This document shows positions 7,314 through 13,685 of a DNA stretch of 13,685 nucleotides, one piece after another. The DNA comes from an uncultured Flavobacteriaceae bacterium. GTDB lineage: Bacteria > Bacteroidota > Bacteroidia > Flavobacteriales > Flavobacteriaceae. Position 1 is the stretch's first letter, and each line of letters begins with the position of its first letter. A program made the translations under genes and the position numbers. Under the pieces are notes generated by a model that had not been told where the DNA came from, searched no databases, and saw only the letters and a program-made list of their open reading frames with translations. The stretch lies in the NCBI GenBank assembly GCA_913052425.1, contig CAJXEG010000021.1, forward strand, positions 1 to 13,685, given 5' to 3'.

Positions 7314-8946
7314 GCATAACCCATTGTCCCTCAAATCGTGGAAATTACTGGAGTCCAACTTCCAAAAAAACGTTCAAAAAAAAATTACAGACTACTTCTC
7401 TGAGGATGCTGATCGCGTTAAAAAACTTTCTCTTCAGTGGGAATCTTTTTATGTGGATTATTCCAAAAATCTATTGGATCAAGAAACCTTAGACCTTCTC
7501 ACTACAATGGCCGAAGAATCCGGTCTTAACCAAGCCATTAAGGCCTATTTTGAAGGTAAAAAGATCAACGAGACCGAAGACAGGGCCGTCCTCCATACCG
7601 CACTAAGGCAACTCAGTCCCTCATCCATAATGGTCGATGGGCAAGACATTACGCCAAAAATTGAAGAAGTCAAAAAACAAATGTATGATTTTGCCGATCG
7701 GGTCATCTCAGGAAAGTGGAAAGGACATACAGGAAAACCCATTGACCATGTGGTCAATATCGGAATTGGCGGTTCGGATTTAGGCCCCGCGATGGTCACC
7801 GAAGCCCTTGAATTTTACAGCAATAACCTCCAGTTGACTTTTGTTTCTAACGTCGAAGGTGATCATGTGGAAGAGGTGATCAAAAAAATTGATCCGGAAA
7901 CAACCCTTTTTGTAATTGTGTCAAAAACCTTCACCACTCAAGAAACCCTCAGTAACACCAATACCCTTAGAAAATGGTTTTTAAACCATGCACCAGAATC
8001 GGCCATCAGCAATCATTTTATCGCTGTTTCGACCAACTTGGAAAAGGTAACTGAATTTGGAATTTCAGCCGAAAACATCTTCCCAATGAACGATTGGGTC
8101 GGAGGGCGATTTTCATTGTGGAGCACTGTTGGACTGTCGATTTGTTTGGCCATAGGCCCAAAGAATTTTGAAGATTTATTACAGGGGGCCGGAAAAATGG
8201 ATCAGCATTTTCGCAAAGCCGATTTTAAGGAAAATATTCCCGTCATTTTGGCTTTGATTACCGTCTGGTACAACAACTTTTGGGAGGTAGAAACCGAAGC
8301 CATCATTCCCTATTCGCAATACCTTAGGAATCTTCCCGCCTACCTCCAACAAGCCATCATGGAAAGCAACGGTAAGGGGGTCGACCGAAATGGTAAAGCG
8401 GTAGATTATCAGACCGGTAATATCATTTGGGGAGCTTCCGGAACCAACGCCCAACACGCATTCTTCCAATTGATGCATCAAGGAACCAAAATGATTCCTG
8501 CAGACTTTATAGGCTTTGCCAAACCTCTTCATGAGGGGAACGATCATCAGGATAAATTGATGTCAAACTTTTTCGCCCAAACACAAGCGCTTATGCAAGG
8601 TAAAAGTGCTGAGACCGTTAGAGAGGAGCTGACCCAACAAGGGAAATCCCCGGAACAAATCGAGGCATTGCTCCCCTTTAAAGTCTTTGAGGGCAACCGC
8701 CCCTCCAATACACTTTTTATCGAACAACTTACCCCTGCCAACTTGGGATCCCTTATCGCCCTTTACGAACACAGAATTTTTGTACAGGGAATCATCTGGA
8801 ATATCTTTAGCTACGACCAGTGGGGTGTGGAACTGGGTAAGCAGTTGGCCAACAACATCCTAAAGGATTTCGACAAATCGCAAATGGATCACCACGACCC
8901 CTCAACCCAAGGACTGATCGGGTACTACAAAAAATTCAGAGATTAA
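7300..8946 (+). CDS. pgi: Glucose-6-phosphate isomerase
   Basis: Cytoplasmic glycolytic and gluconeogenic enzyme interconverting glucose 6-phosphate and fructose 6-phosphate. Its 548 residues give the same length class as E. coli Pgi. Both family signatures are present: DWVGGRFSLWSTVG (residues 265-278) and IWNIFSYDQWGVELGK (499-514). The catalytic residues fall at Glu355 (AIMESNGKG), His386 (GTNAQHAFF) and Lys514. The phosphate-binding region is visible as GIGGSDLGP (155-163) and SKTFTTQET (208-216). The start is GTG at 7300: an in-frame TAG at 7285 excludes a longer form, and the N-terminus MTFNKHNPLSLKSWK fits the family. The start lies inside the peptidase gene, whose TAA is at 7311-7313, giving a 14-nt overlap and probable translational coupling. 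The TAA stop shares bases with the opposing recJ stop. Confidence 0.98.
   Translation: MTFNKHNPLSLKSWKLLESNFQKNVQKKITDYFSEDADRVKKLSLQWESFYVDYSKNLLDQETLDLLTTMAEESGLNQAIKAYFEGKKINETEDRAVLHTALRQLSPSSIMVDGQDITPKIEEVKKQMYDFADRVISGKWKGHTGKPIDHVVNIGIGGSDLGPAMVTEALEFYSNNLQLTFVSNVEGDHVEEVIKKIDPETTLFVIVSKTFTTQETLSNTNTLRKWFLNHAPESAISNHFIAVSTNLEKVTEFGISAENIFPMNDWVGGRFSLWSTVGLSICLAIGPKNFEDLLQGAGKMDQHFRKADFKENIPVILALITVWYNNFWEVETEAIIPYSQYLRNLPAYLQQAIMESNGKGVDRNGKAVDYQTGNIIWGASGTNAQHAFFQLMHQGTKMIPADFIGFAKPLHEGNDHQDKLMSNFFAQTQALMQGKSAETVREELTQQGKSPEQIEALLPFKVFEGNRPSNTLFIEQLTPANLGSLIALYEHRIFVQGIIWNIFSYDQWGVELGKQLANNILKDFDKSQMDHHDPSTQGLIGYYKKFRD
8943..8946. other. Interleaved stop codons of pgi and recJ (TTAA)
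   Basis: The palindrome TTAA carries both stops: pgi ends with TAA at 8944-8946 on the plus strand, and recJ ends with TAA read from 8945 to 8943 on the minus strand. The two convergent genes therefore overlap by 4 nt and leave no room for an intergenic terminator, so transcripts from either side must end inside the other gene or be stopped by factors. Confidence 0.95.
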
Positions 8947-10637
8947 TTCGAGAACCTCAGGCCTTTAAGCTTGAGTTGTAAGCTCTTCTCCCCCCTGAAT
9001 TCGTTTTCGTTTACCGTGTATAAAACATCAAAGAGGTCTCTGCTTTTAATTTTATTGATGTGATTGGCCATATCAAAACCGATTCCCGATAGCTTTGATT
9101 TTGAATCGTCTATTACATCGAGTTTTAAATGGTTTTGATCCGCACCTACAGCCCTTGATCCGCCTCCGTCAAGACAGTTTTTGGTCAAAAATACAGGGCG
9201 CATATTACCAGGACCAAAGGGAGCCATTTGTGTCATAATTCGGTGAAATTTTGGCGAGATTTTATCCAAGGTCATTTCCAAATCATAGGAGGTAGAGGGA
9301 AGGCGTTGTTCGGGATGTATGCTTTGTGCCACAGCCAATTCAAAGGCTTTTTTAAAGGGAAGATAATCCTCGGGCTTTATCGTCAACCCCGCAGCATAAC
9401 GGTGTCCTCCAAATTGAACGATATGCGCCTTGCAGGCCTCTAAAATTTGATAGACGTCCACTCCTTTGACCGAACGAACCGAACCGGTATAATAATCTCC
9501 CGAGGCCGCAAAAACAACTGTAGGACGATAGTGGGTTTCTATCAATCGGGAGGCCACAATCCCCACCACTCCTTTGTGCCAATCGGGTTGAAAAACAACG
9601 GTTGAATACAATTCTTCCTCCTGATTTTGTTTGATTTGATCCAAGGCTTGGGCAGTGATTTTTTGGTCTAATTCTTTTCGCTCGCTATTGAATAATTCTA
9701 TAGCTCTGGCTCTTGAGAGCGCTTCTTCTTTTTCTTCAGACAAAAGCAAGGCAACGGCATGACTCCCGTGTTTGATCCTTCCTGCCCCATTGATTCTTGG
9801 AGCAATAACAAAGACCAAGTCAGAAACGTTGATTTTTCTTTTGAACTCATTGATGAAAAAACGAATCCCCAGTCTGGGGTTTTGATGGATTTGTTGAATT
9901 CCAAAATGGGTGAGTATTCTGTTCTCTCCCACCATAGGAACAATATCTGCGGCTATGGCCATAGCAACCAAATCCACAAAGGGAAGGATGTCCTCTATTA
10001 CACCACCCTTTTGCTGGGTCAACGCATGGATAAGCTTAAATCCTACACCACAACCACATAAATCTTTAAAAGGATAGGAGCAATTGGATTGTTTGGGATC
10101 CAAAATGGCTAGTGCATCGGGAACAGCTTCGCCGGGTAAGTGATGATCGCAAATGATAAAATCTATCCCCAGAGTTTGAGCATAAGAAACCTTATCTATG
10201 GCTTTGATTCCACAATCCATGGCTATAATCAGACTTACCTCTTCCGCTTTGGCGTGGTCGATTCCCTTATTCGATATGCCATATCCTTCTTGATATCGGT
10301 CGGGGATGTAATAAATACAGTGAGGGTGGCTTTTCTTCAAAAAGGAATATACCAAAGCTACGGCGGTCGTTCCATCTACATCATAGTCTCCATAGACCAT
10401 GATTTTTTCACCCTTATCGATGGCCAGAAAAATCCGATCTACTGCGGCTCTCATGCCTGACATCAAGAAGGGATCGTGCAAATCCGAAAGTTCTGGGCGA
10501 AAAAAGGATTTGGCAGTATCATAATCTTCGATGCCTCTTTGTATCAATAGACAAGCAATTTCGTGGGGAACGCCTATTTGCTGTTGAAGCTGCTTTACTT
10601 TATCCTCGTCGGGTATGGGTTTGGGACTCCAGTGCAT
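8943..10637 (-). CDS. recJ: Single-stranded-DNA-specific 5'-3' exonuclease RecJ
   Basis: DHH-superfamily exonuclease that degrades single-stranded DNA 5' to 3' in recombination (RecF pathway), mismatch repair and base-excision repair. From the chosen ATG the protein is 564 residues, typical for the family. Metal-binding motifs in order: VYGDYDVDGTTA (DYDVDG at residues 84-89), IAMDCG (138-143), DHHLPG (164-169), DPK (180-182). The DHHA1 domain follows, with HKGVVGIVASRL (354-365) and QFGGHRYAAG (408-417), then an OB-fold-like C-terminal region with MAPFGPGN. The open frame extends 11 codons further to a TTG at 10670, but ATG at 10637 is preferred because it lies 5 nt after the rsmI stop and gives the usual N-terminus MHWSPKPIPDE. 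It is the last gene of a minus-strand operon with rsmI and a conserved unknown gene, and it ends inside the pgi stop codon. Confidence 0.97.
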   Translation of the reverse strand: MHWSPKPIPDEDKVKQLQQQIGVPHEIACLLIQRGIEDYDTAKSFFRPELSDLHDPFLMSGMRAAVDRIFLAIDKGEKIMVYGDYDVDGTTAVALVYSFLKKSHPHCIYYIPDRYQEGYGISNKGIDHAKAEEVSLIIAMDCGIKAIDKVSYAQTLGIDFIICDHHLPGEAVPDALAILDPKQSNCSYPFKDLCGCGVGFKLIHALTQQKGGVIEDILPFVDLVAMAIAADIVPMVGENRILTHFGIQQIHQNPRLGIRFFINEFKRKINVSDLVFVIAPRINGAGRIKHGSHAVALLLSEEKEEALSRARAIELFNSERKELDQKITAQALDQIKQNQEEELYSTVVFQPDWHKGVVGIVASRLIETHYRPTVVFAASGDYYTGSVRSVKGVDVYQILEACKAHIVQFGGHRYAAGLTIKPEDYLPFKKAFELAVAQSIHPEQRLPSTSYDLEMTLDKISPKFHRIMTQMAPFGPGNMRPVFLTKNCLDGGGSRAVGADQNHLKLDVIDDSKSKLSGIGFDMANHINKIKSRDLFDVLYTVNENEFRGEKSLQLKLKGLRFSN

Positions 10638-10642
10638 CTTGG

Positions 10643-11320
10643 TTATTTCTTTTGTGATCCGGCCACGCAAATGACAAATTCCCCTTTGGGTGATTGGGTA
10701 TTGAAGTGGTTCAAAGCTTCTACCAGAGTTCCTCTAAAAGTTTCTTCAAACATTTTTGAAAGCTCCCTAGAAACGGAGACCCCACGATCAGGGCCAAAAA
10801 TTTCAGAAAACTGAGTTAGGGTTTTGAGCAGTTTGTGTGGGGATTCGTAAAAAACAAGGGTTCGATTTTCATCTGAAAGCTTTTCCATGCGTTTATTTCT
10901 CCCTTTTTTTGGGGGTAAAAACCCTTCAAAAACAAAACGATCACAAGCCAGACCACTTTGTAACAAGGCGGGAATCATGGCGGTTGGCCCGGGCAAGCAA
11001 GTGACTTTCAAATTGAGGGACAAGGCCTCGCGAACCAATAGAAAGCCAGGATCAGATATGCCGGGAGTCCCAGCATCAGATATAAGTGCTATGCACATTC
11101 CAGAAGTCAATTTTGAACCAACCTCCTCTAATTTTTTATGCTCATTGTGCATGTGGAAAGGTTGCATTGGAGTGCTGATTTGATAATGATTCAGCAGTTT
11201 ACCGCTGGTTCGGGTATCTTCTGCCAATATCAAATCGACCTCCTTTAGGGTTGCTACTGCCCTATAGGTTATGTCCCCCAAATTACCTATCGGTGTTGGT
11301 ACTAAAAAAAGCTCCCCCAT
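10643..11320 (-). CDS. rsmI: 16S rRNA (cytidine-1402-2'-O)-methyltransferase RsmI
   Basis: SAM-dependent methyltransferase of the tetrapyrrole-methylase fold that 2'-O-methylates C1402 in the decoding centre of 16S rRNA, together with RsmH acting on the base. Its 225 residues are near the compact end of the family; E. coli RsmI is longer, at about 286. Motifs: LFLVPTPIGNLGDITYRA (4-21), ILAEDTRTSGKLL (31-43), ALISDAGTPGISDPG (78-92, the SAM-binding loop), CLPGPTA (108-114) and FYESPHKL (157-164). The protein stops soon after GEFVICVAG, without the C-terminal extension found in longer homologues. The ATG start gives the standard N-terminus. The upstream conserved gene ends 29 nt before it and recJ starts 5 nt after it, so the three genes probably form one transcript. 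Confidence 0.95.
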   Translation of the reverse strand: MGELFLVPTPIGNLGDITYRAVATLKEVDLILAEDTRTSGKLLNHYQISTPMQPFHMHNEHKKLEEVGSKLTSGMCIALISDAGTPGISDPGFLLVREALSLNLKVTCLPGPTAMIPALLQSGLACDRFVFEGFLPPKKGRNKRMEKLSDENRTLVFYESPHKLLKTLTQFSEIFGPDRGVSVSRELSKMFEETFRGTLVEALNHFNTQSPKGEFVICVAGSQKK

Positions 11321-11349
11321 TCTTTCTTGTCGTTCATAAAATGAAAATA

Positions 11350-12003
11350 CTACTGAAAATTATTCTCTACAATTTTCAAAAAACGAATTTCATATTGCTC
11401 TTTACCTTCCCATTGGTTGTAATCGGGCTTGATCATTTCCAATATGAATTTTTGGGCGTGCTCCCATGTCTGAAGGGTAGCAATCTGAGAAATGGCGCGT
11501 TGATAGTCATTGGCGTTTTGATCAAAAAGATACTTGATGAATGCCAATCGGTCATTCAAATCTACCTGAAGTCCTTTTGAAAATTTGTCATTCAAACTTT
11601 TTTGTGTTTCCTTTTCGGTACTGGGAACCTCTTCTTTCCGCTCGAAGGAAAGCTCTTTGCTGTTTTCTTGGAATAAATCTGCTACAGAAGGCTTTGTTTC
11701 GGGGATTTCTTTGACAATTTCCTTTATGGTATCCATAATGGGGGGCAATTCCTCGCGGTCATTGAAGTTTTCGGCTGCGGTTTCAGCCACCGGTTGACCT
11801 TTGATAAAATCTACTGCCTGATCGAAATTGGTTTCTAAATCTTCCCAGAAATCTTTGTTAAATCCCTCCGCATTTTTGATTAAAATCAGGCGTTCAAAAA
11901 GCAACAGAGTAGCGTCATAAACCTTTTGATAGTCATAAGGTTTTTCCATCTCTAGGATTTCTTTTGCCAATTGTTTGAGTTGTTGATGGATTTTATTGGG
12001 CAT
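11350..12003 (-). CDS. Conserved protein of unknown function in the rsmI-recJ operon
   Basis: A 217-residue soluble-looking protein without signal peptide, membrane segment or cysteine. I know no function for it. It has three parts. Residues 1-70 look helical (HQQLKQLAKEILEMEKPYDY, then FERLILIKN). Residues 71-135 form an acidic, Pro/Ser/Thr/Glu-rich, probably disordered linker. Residues 136-217 are a compact helical domain with LNDKFSKGLQVDLNDRLAFI (137-156), KYLFDQNANDYQRAISQIAT and the aromatic patch MIKPDYNQWEGKEQYEIRF (190-208). The last part resembles, from memory, a domain in unannotated Bacteroidota proteins often next to rsmI or tdk; a search should confirm this. It starts at ATG 12003, 57 bp from divergent tdk, and ends 29 nt before rsmI. 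Co-transcription with an rRNA methyltransferase and RecJ is the only functional hint. Confidence 0.85.
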   Translation of the reverse strand: MPNKIHQQLKQLAKEILEMEKPYDYQKVYDATLLLFERLILIKNAEGFNKDFWEDLETNFDQAVDFIKGQPVAETAAENFNDREELPPIMDTIKEIVKEIPETKPSVADLFQENSKELSFERKEEVPSTEKETQKSLNDKFSKGLQVDLNDRLAFIKYLFDQNANDYQRAISQIATLQTWEHAQKFILEMIKPDYNQWEGKEQYEIRFLKIVENNFQ

Positions 12004-12016
12004 AAATTATTCTATT

Positions 12017-12028
12017 ACAAAGCTTTGT
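12017..12028. repeat. Perfect 12-bp palindrome in the divergent intergenic region
   Basis: ACAAAGCTTTGT is a perfect inverted repeat without spacer. It lies between the divergent starts at 12003 (minus) and 12061 (plus), close to the tdk -7 element. It could be a small operator or may occur by chance in AT-rich DNA; nothing in the window identifies a cognate regulator. Confidence 0.4.
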
Positions 12029-12033
12029 TTTAA

Positions 12034-12041
12034 TACCTTTG
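12034..12041 (+). promoter_or_regulatory. Bacteroidota-type -7 element for tdk (TACCTTTG)
   Basis: TACCTTTG matches the Bacteroidota -7 consensus TAnnTTTG exactly and sits 19 nt before the tdk ATG. Transcription starting about 6-8 nt downstream of the element would begin near 12048, between the alternative TTG at 12043 and the ATG at 12061, which supports the ATG. I see no convincing -33 TTG at the expected spacing, so this is a partial match. Confidence 0.5.
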
Positions 12042-12060
12042 TTTGACTGTAAATTACAAA

Positions 12061-12684
12061 ATGTTTTTAGAAAATCCTGTAAACCATAAAGAACAATTTG
12101 GATGGGTCGAGGTGATTTGCGGGTCGATGTTTTCGGGAAAAACTGAAGAGTTGATTCGTCGCTTAAAACGTGCCCAATTCGCAAATCAAAAAATAAAAAT
12201 TTTCAAACCGGCCATTGATCATCGATACGATGACCAGATGGTCACTTCACATGACTCCAATCAGATTCCTTCTAACTCTGTACCTACGGCGGCCAACATT
12301 CCTATTTTGGCGAATGACTGTGAAGTGGTGGGGATTGACGAGGCCCAATTTTTTGACGATGAGATCGTAGAGGTTTGTAATGATTTGGCCAACCGTGGCA
12401 TGCGGGTAATTGTTACGGGGCTTGATATGGATTACATGGGAAAGCCTTTCGGTCCCATGCCAGCACTCATGGCTACTGCAGAATATGTCACTAAGGTTCA
12501 CGCTGTTTGCAACCGAACGGGGAACTTGGCACATTATAGCCATAGGACATCGGATCAAAAAGACTTGGTTGTTTTGGGAAAAAAAAACAATTATGAGCCA
12601 TTGAGTAGGGGCGCTTTTAATAGTGCTTTAAAAGAGCAAGAAAAAGAGGCCTCCAAAAAAAATGATAAAAAGAAAAGATCTTGA
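12061..12684 (+). CDS. tdk: Thymidine kinase (type II) lacking the complete zinc site
   Basis: Cytosolic salvage enzyme phosphorylating thymidine to dTMP with ATP. It has 207 residues: a P-loop at 20-30 (CGSMFSGKTEE), a basic helix RRLKRAQFANQK, a Walker B/catalytic motif IDEAQFF (92-98, Glu94 as catalytic base), VTGLDMDYMGKPFGPMP (118-134), and a lasso/lid region at 141-188. In human and E. coli type II kinases the lid is held by four zinc cysteines. Aligned without gaps, this protein has Cys150, Thr153, Ser182 and Ala185 at those positions (VCNRTGN and YEPLSRGAF), so a normal zinc site cannot form. Residues 190-207 are a lysine-rich tail. The ATG start is preferred to a TTG 18 nt upstream because MFLENPVNHKEQFGW is the N-terminus I recall from flavobacterial homologues and the promoter element lies between. 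Its TGA overlaps the alr start codon. Confidence 0.95.
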   Translation: MFLENPVNHKEQFGWVEVICGSMFSGKTEELIRRLKRAQFANQKIKIFKPAIDHRYDDQMVTSHDSNQIPSNSVPTAANIPILANDCEVVGIDEAQFFDDEIVEVCNDLANRGMRVIVTGLDMDYMGKPFGPMPALMATAEYVTKVHAVCNRTGNLAHYSHRTSDQKDLVVLGKKNNYEPLSRGAFNSALKEQEKEASKKNDKKKRS

Positions 12685-13685
12685 CTCTTCTTGAAATTGA
12701 TTTAAAAAAACTTGAGTACAACTATTTTTCGCTTAGAAAAAGGCTAAATCCCAATTCCAAAATTATAGGAGTGATTAAGGCAAATGCCTATGGGAGTGTT
12801 GCTGTCTCTATTGCTAAAAAATTAGTTGGGCTAGGCATAGAAGCTCTTGCAGTAGCCTATGCTGAGGAAGCTGTCCAACTCAGGCAAATAGGAATAAAAG
12901 TCCCTATTTTAGTTTTCTATCCACAGGTAGAAAATTTTAATGATATCATCCATCGCCATTTAGAACCCGTTTTGTATAGTAAGAGGAGTTGGAAAAAATT
13001 TGATGAGCGAGTGAAGGAAGAAAAAAAATCAGTTTATCCCGTGCACATCAAATATAATACTGGCTTAAATCGAATTGGTTTTCACCCCGACGAAGCAGAT
13101 TGGGTTGTAAAGGAAATCAGTAATGCTCCTTTTGAGGTAAAATCGATCTATACTCATCTAGGACAAACAGAATCTCCAAAGCCTAATGCTGAAACAGAAC
13201 GTCAAATTGGTCTCTTCAAAGCAGTCATCCAAAAACACAAGGAAACTAGTAACCCTAGCCCTGATTTCCATCTTTTAAATACCTCAGGGATATTCAATTA
13301 TCCAGAGTATCATTTGGATTGGGTAAGAGTAGGTATCGGATTGTATGGCTTTGCAAATCATCCTAAATGGAACGGAGCTTTACAACCGGTTGCTCAACTC
13401 AAAACAAATATTACCCAAATCCATGAAATCAAGGCAGGTGAGACGGTAGGTTATAATTGTGGCTGGAAAGCGCCACAAAACACCCGAGTTGGAGTTTTGC
13501 CCATTGGACATGCCGATGGCTTTTCGAGGCAATATGGACATGGTAAAGGCTGGGTATTGATCGATGGCCACAAGGCACAGGTAGTGGGAAATGTCTGTAT
13601 GGACATGATCATGGTAGAACTTGGAGATATTCCTTGCGATGAAGGATCAGAAGTAGTGGTTATCGGGTCAGGAGTCAGAGCCGAT
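12681..13685 (+). CDS. alr: Alanine racemase, N-terminal 335 residues (3' end outside window)
   Basis: PLP-dependent enzyme converting L-alanine to D-alanine for peptidoglycan. The frame is open to the last base; from family length (about 365-375) some 30-40 residues are missing. Conserved elements: VIKANAYG (31-38) with PLP-binding Lys33; KYNTGLNRIGF (substrate and cofactor pocket); LLNTSG; DWVRVGIGLYG with Arg216, the residue that contacts the PLP pyridine nitrogen; GYNCGW with Tyr258, the likely second catalytic base; IGHADGFSRQ; and VCMDM (305-309). It is a stand-alone enzyme, not the MurF-Alr fusion seen in some Bacteroidota, at least on the N-terminal side. The start is TTG at 12681: an in-frame TAA at 12666 blocks extension, and no ATG occurs before the PLP lysine. 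The start overlaps the tdk stop as TTGA, so translation is probably coupled. Confidence 0.96.
   Translation, partial: MTLLEIDLKKLEYNYFSLRKRLNPNSKIIGVIKANAYGSVAVSIAKKLVGLGIEALAVAYAEEAVQLRQIGIKVPILVFYPQVENFNDIIHRHLEPVLYSKRSWKKFDERVKEEKKSVYPVHIKYNTGLNRIGFHPDEADWVVKEISNAPFEVKSIYTHLGQTESPKPNAETERQIGLFKAVIQKHKETSNPSPDFHLLNTSGIFNYPEYHLDWVRVGIGLYGFANHPKWNGALQPVAQLKTNITQIHEIKAGETVGYNCGWKAPQNTRVGVLPIGHADGFSRQYGHGKGWVLIDGHKAQVVGNVCMDMIMVELGDIPCDEGSEVVVIGSGVRAD

Noticed and set aside
8179..8547. Minus-strand open frame of 122 codons inside pgi
   Set aside because: Antisense to the catalytic region of Pgi, without motifs or its own control signals.
10638..10670. Longer recJ N-terminus from a TTG at 10670
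   Set aside because: It would overlap the rsmI end by 28 nt and add 11 residues not typical of RecJ; ATG at 10637, 5 nt after the rsmI stop, is the better start.
12043..12060. Longer tdk N-terminus from a TTG at 12043
   Set aside because: It lies next to the -7 element, upstream of the expected transcription start, and adds six residues before the usual N-terminus.
1..13685. A hidden novel multi-gene system such as defence, mobile or biosynthetic cluster
   Set aside because: Every gene but two belongs to a recognised housekeeping family and those two sit singly within ordinary operons; no repeats, attachment sites, integrases, toxin-antitoxin pairs or composition islands were seen.

Overview
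The window looks like chromosomal housekeeping sequence from a member of the Bacteroidota, most likely the family Flavobacteriaceae. Five things support this: moderately AT-rich DNA, weak or absent Shine-Dalgarno sequences, a Bacteroidota-type -7 promoter element (TAnnTTTG) upstream of tdk, a TraR/DksA-like protein and a thymidine kinase with the zinc-free variants I associate with this phylum, and a gene order (ileS, traR/dksA-like, lspA; uvrC, DUF3108, M23 peptidase, pgi; recJ, rsmI, conserved unknown; tdk, alr) that I recall from flavobacterial genomes. I see no mobile element, integrase, CRISPR array, tRNA or rRNA gene, and no gene-free stretch longer than about 110 bases. It is essentially all coding.

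Layout. (1) Positions 1-2589, plus strand: the 3' half of ileS, then a 127-residue TraR/DksA-family protein 1 nt later, then lspA 3 nt after that, a tight operon. (2) Positions 2577-3140, minus strand: 5-formyltetrahydrofolate cyclo-ligase, whose end overlaps the end of lspA by 13 nt. (3) Positions 3238-8946, plus strand: uvrC, a secreted DUF3108 protein, an M23 peptidase lipoprotein, and pgi, the last overlapping the peptidase gene by 14 nt. (4) Positions 8943-12003, minus strand: an operon read as conserved unknown gene, rsmI, recJ. Its recJ stop codon is interleaved with the pgi stop codon in a TTAA tetranucleotide. (5) Positions 12061-13685, plus strand: tdk and the start of alr (cut by the window end), joined by a 4-nt TTGA overlap and divergent from region 4 across 57 bp.

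The genes cover translation (IleRS, RsmI), transcription control (TraR/DksA-like), envelope biogenesis (LspA, M23 peptidase, alanine racemase, perhaps DUF3108), DNA repair and precursors (UvrC, RecJ, thymidine kinase), folate metabolism and glycolysis. They do not form one system. LspA is the signal peptidase that would mature lipoproteins such as the M23 peptidase.

I do not see a novel multi-gene system here. The best second-look points are: two unrelated zinc-ribbon proteins (TraR/DksA-like and thymidine kinase) that lost the same three of four zinc cysteines with the same replacements; an M23 peptidase with HxC where HxH is expected; a roughly 50-residue insertion between the two catalytic aspartates of LspA; many non-ATG starts (4 TTG and 1 GTG among 12 visible starts); and one conserved but functionally unknown protein in the rsmI-recJ operon.
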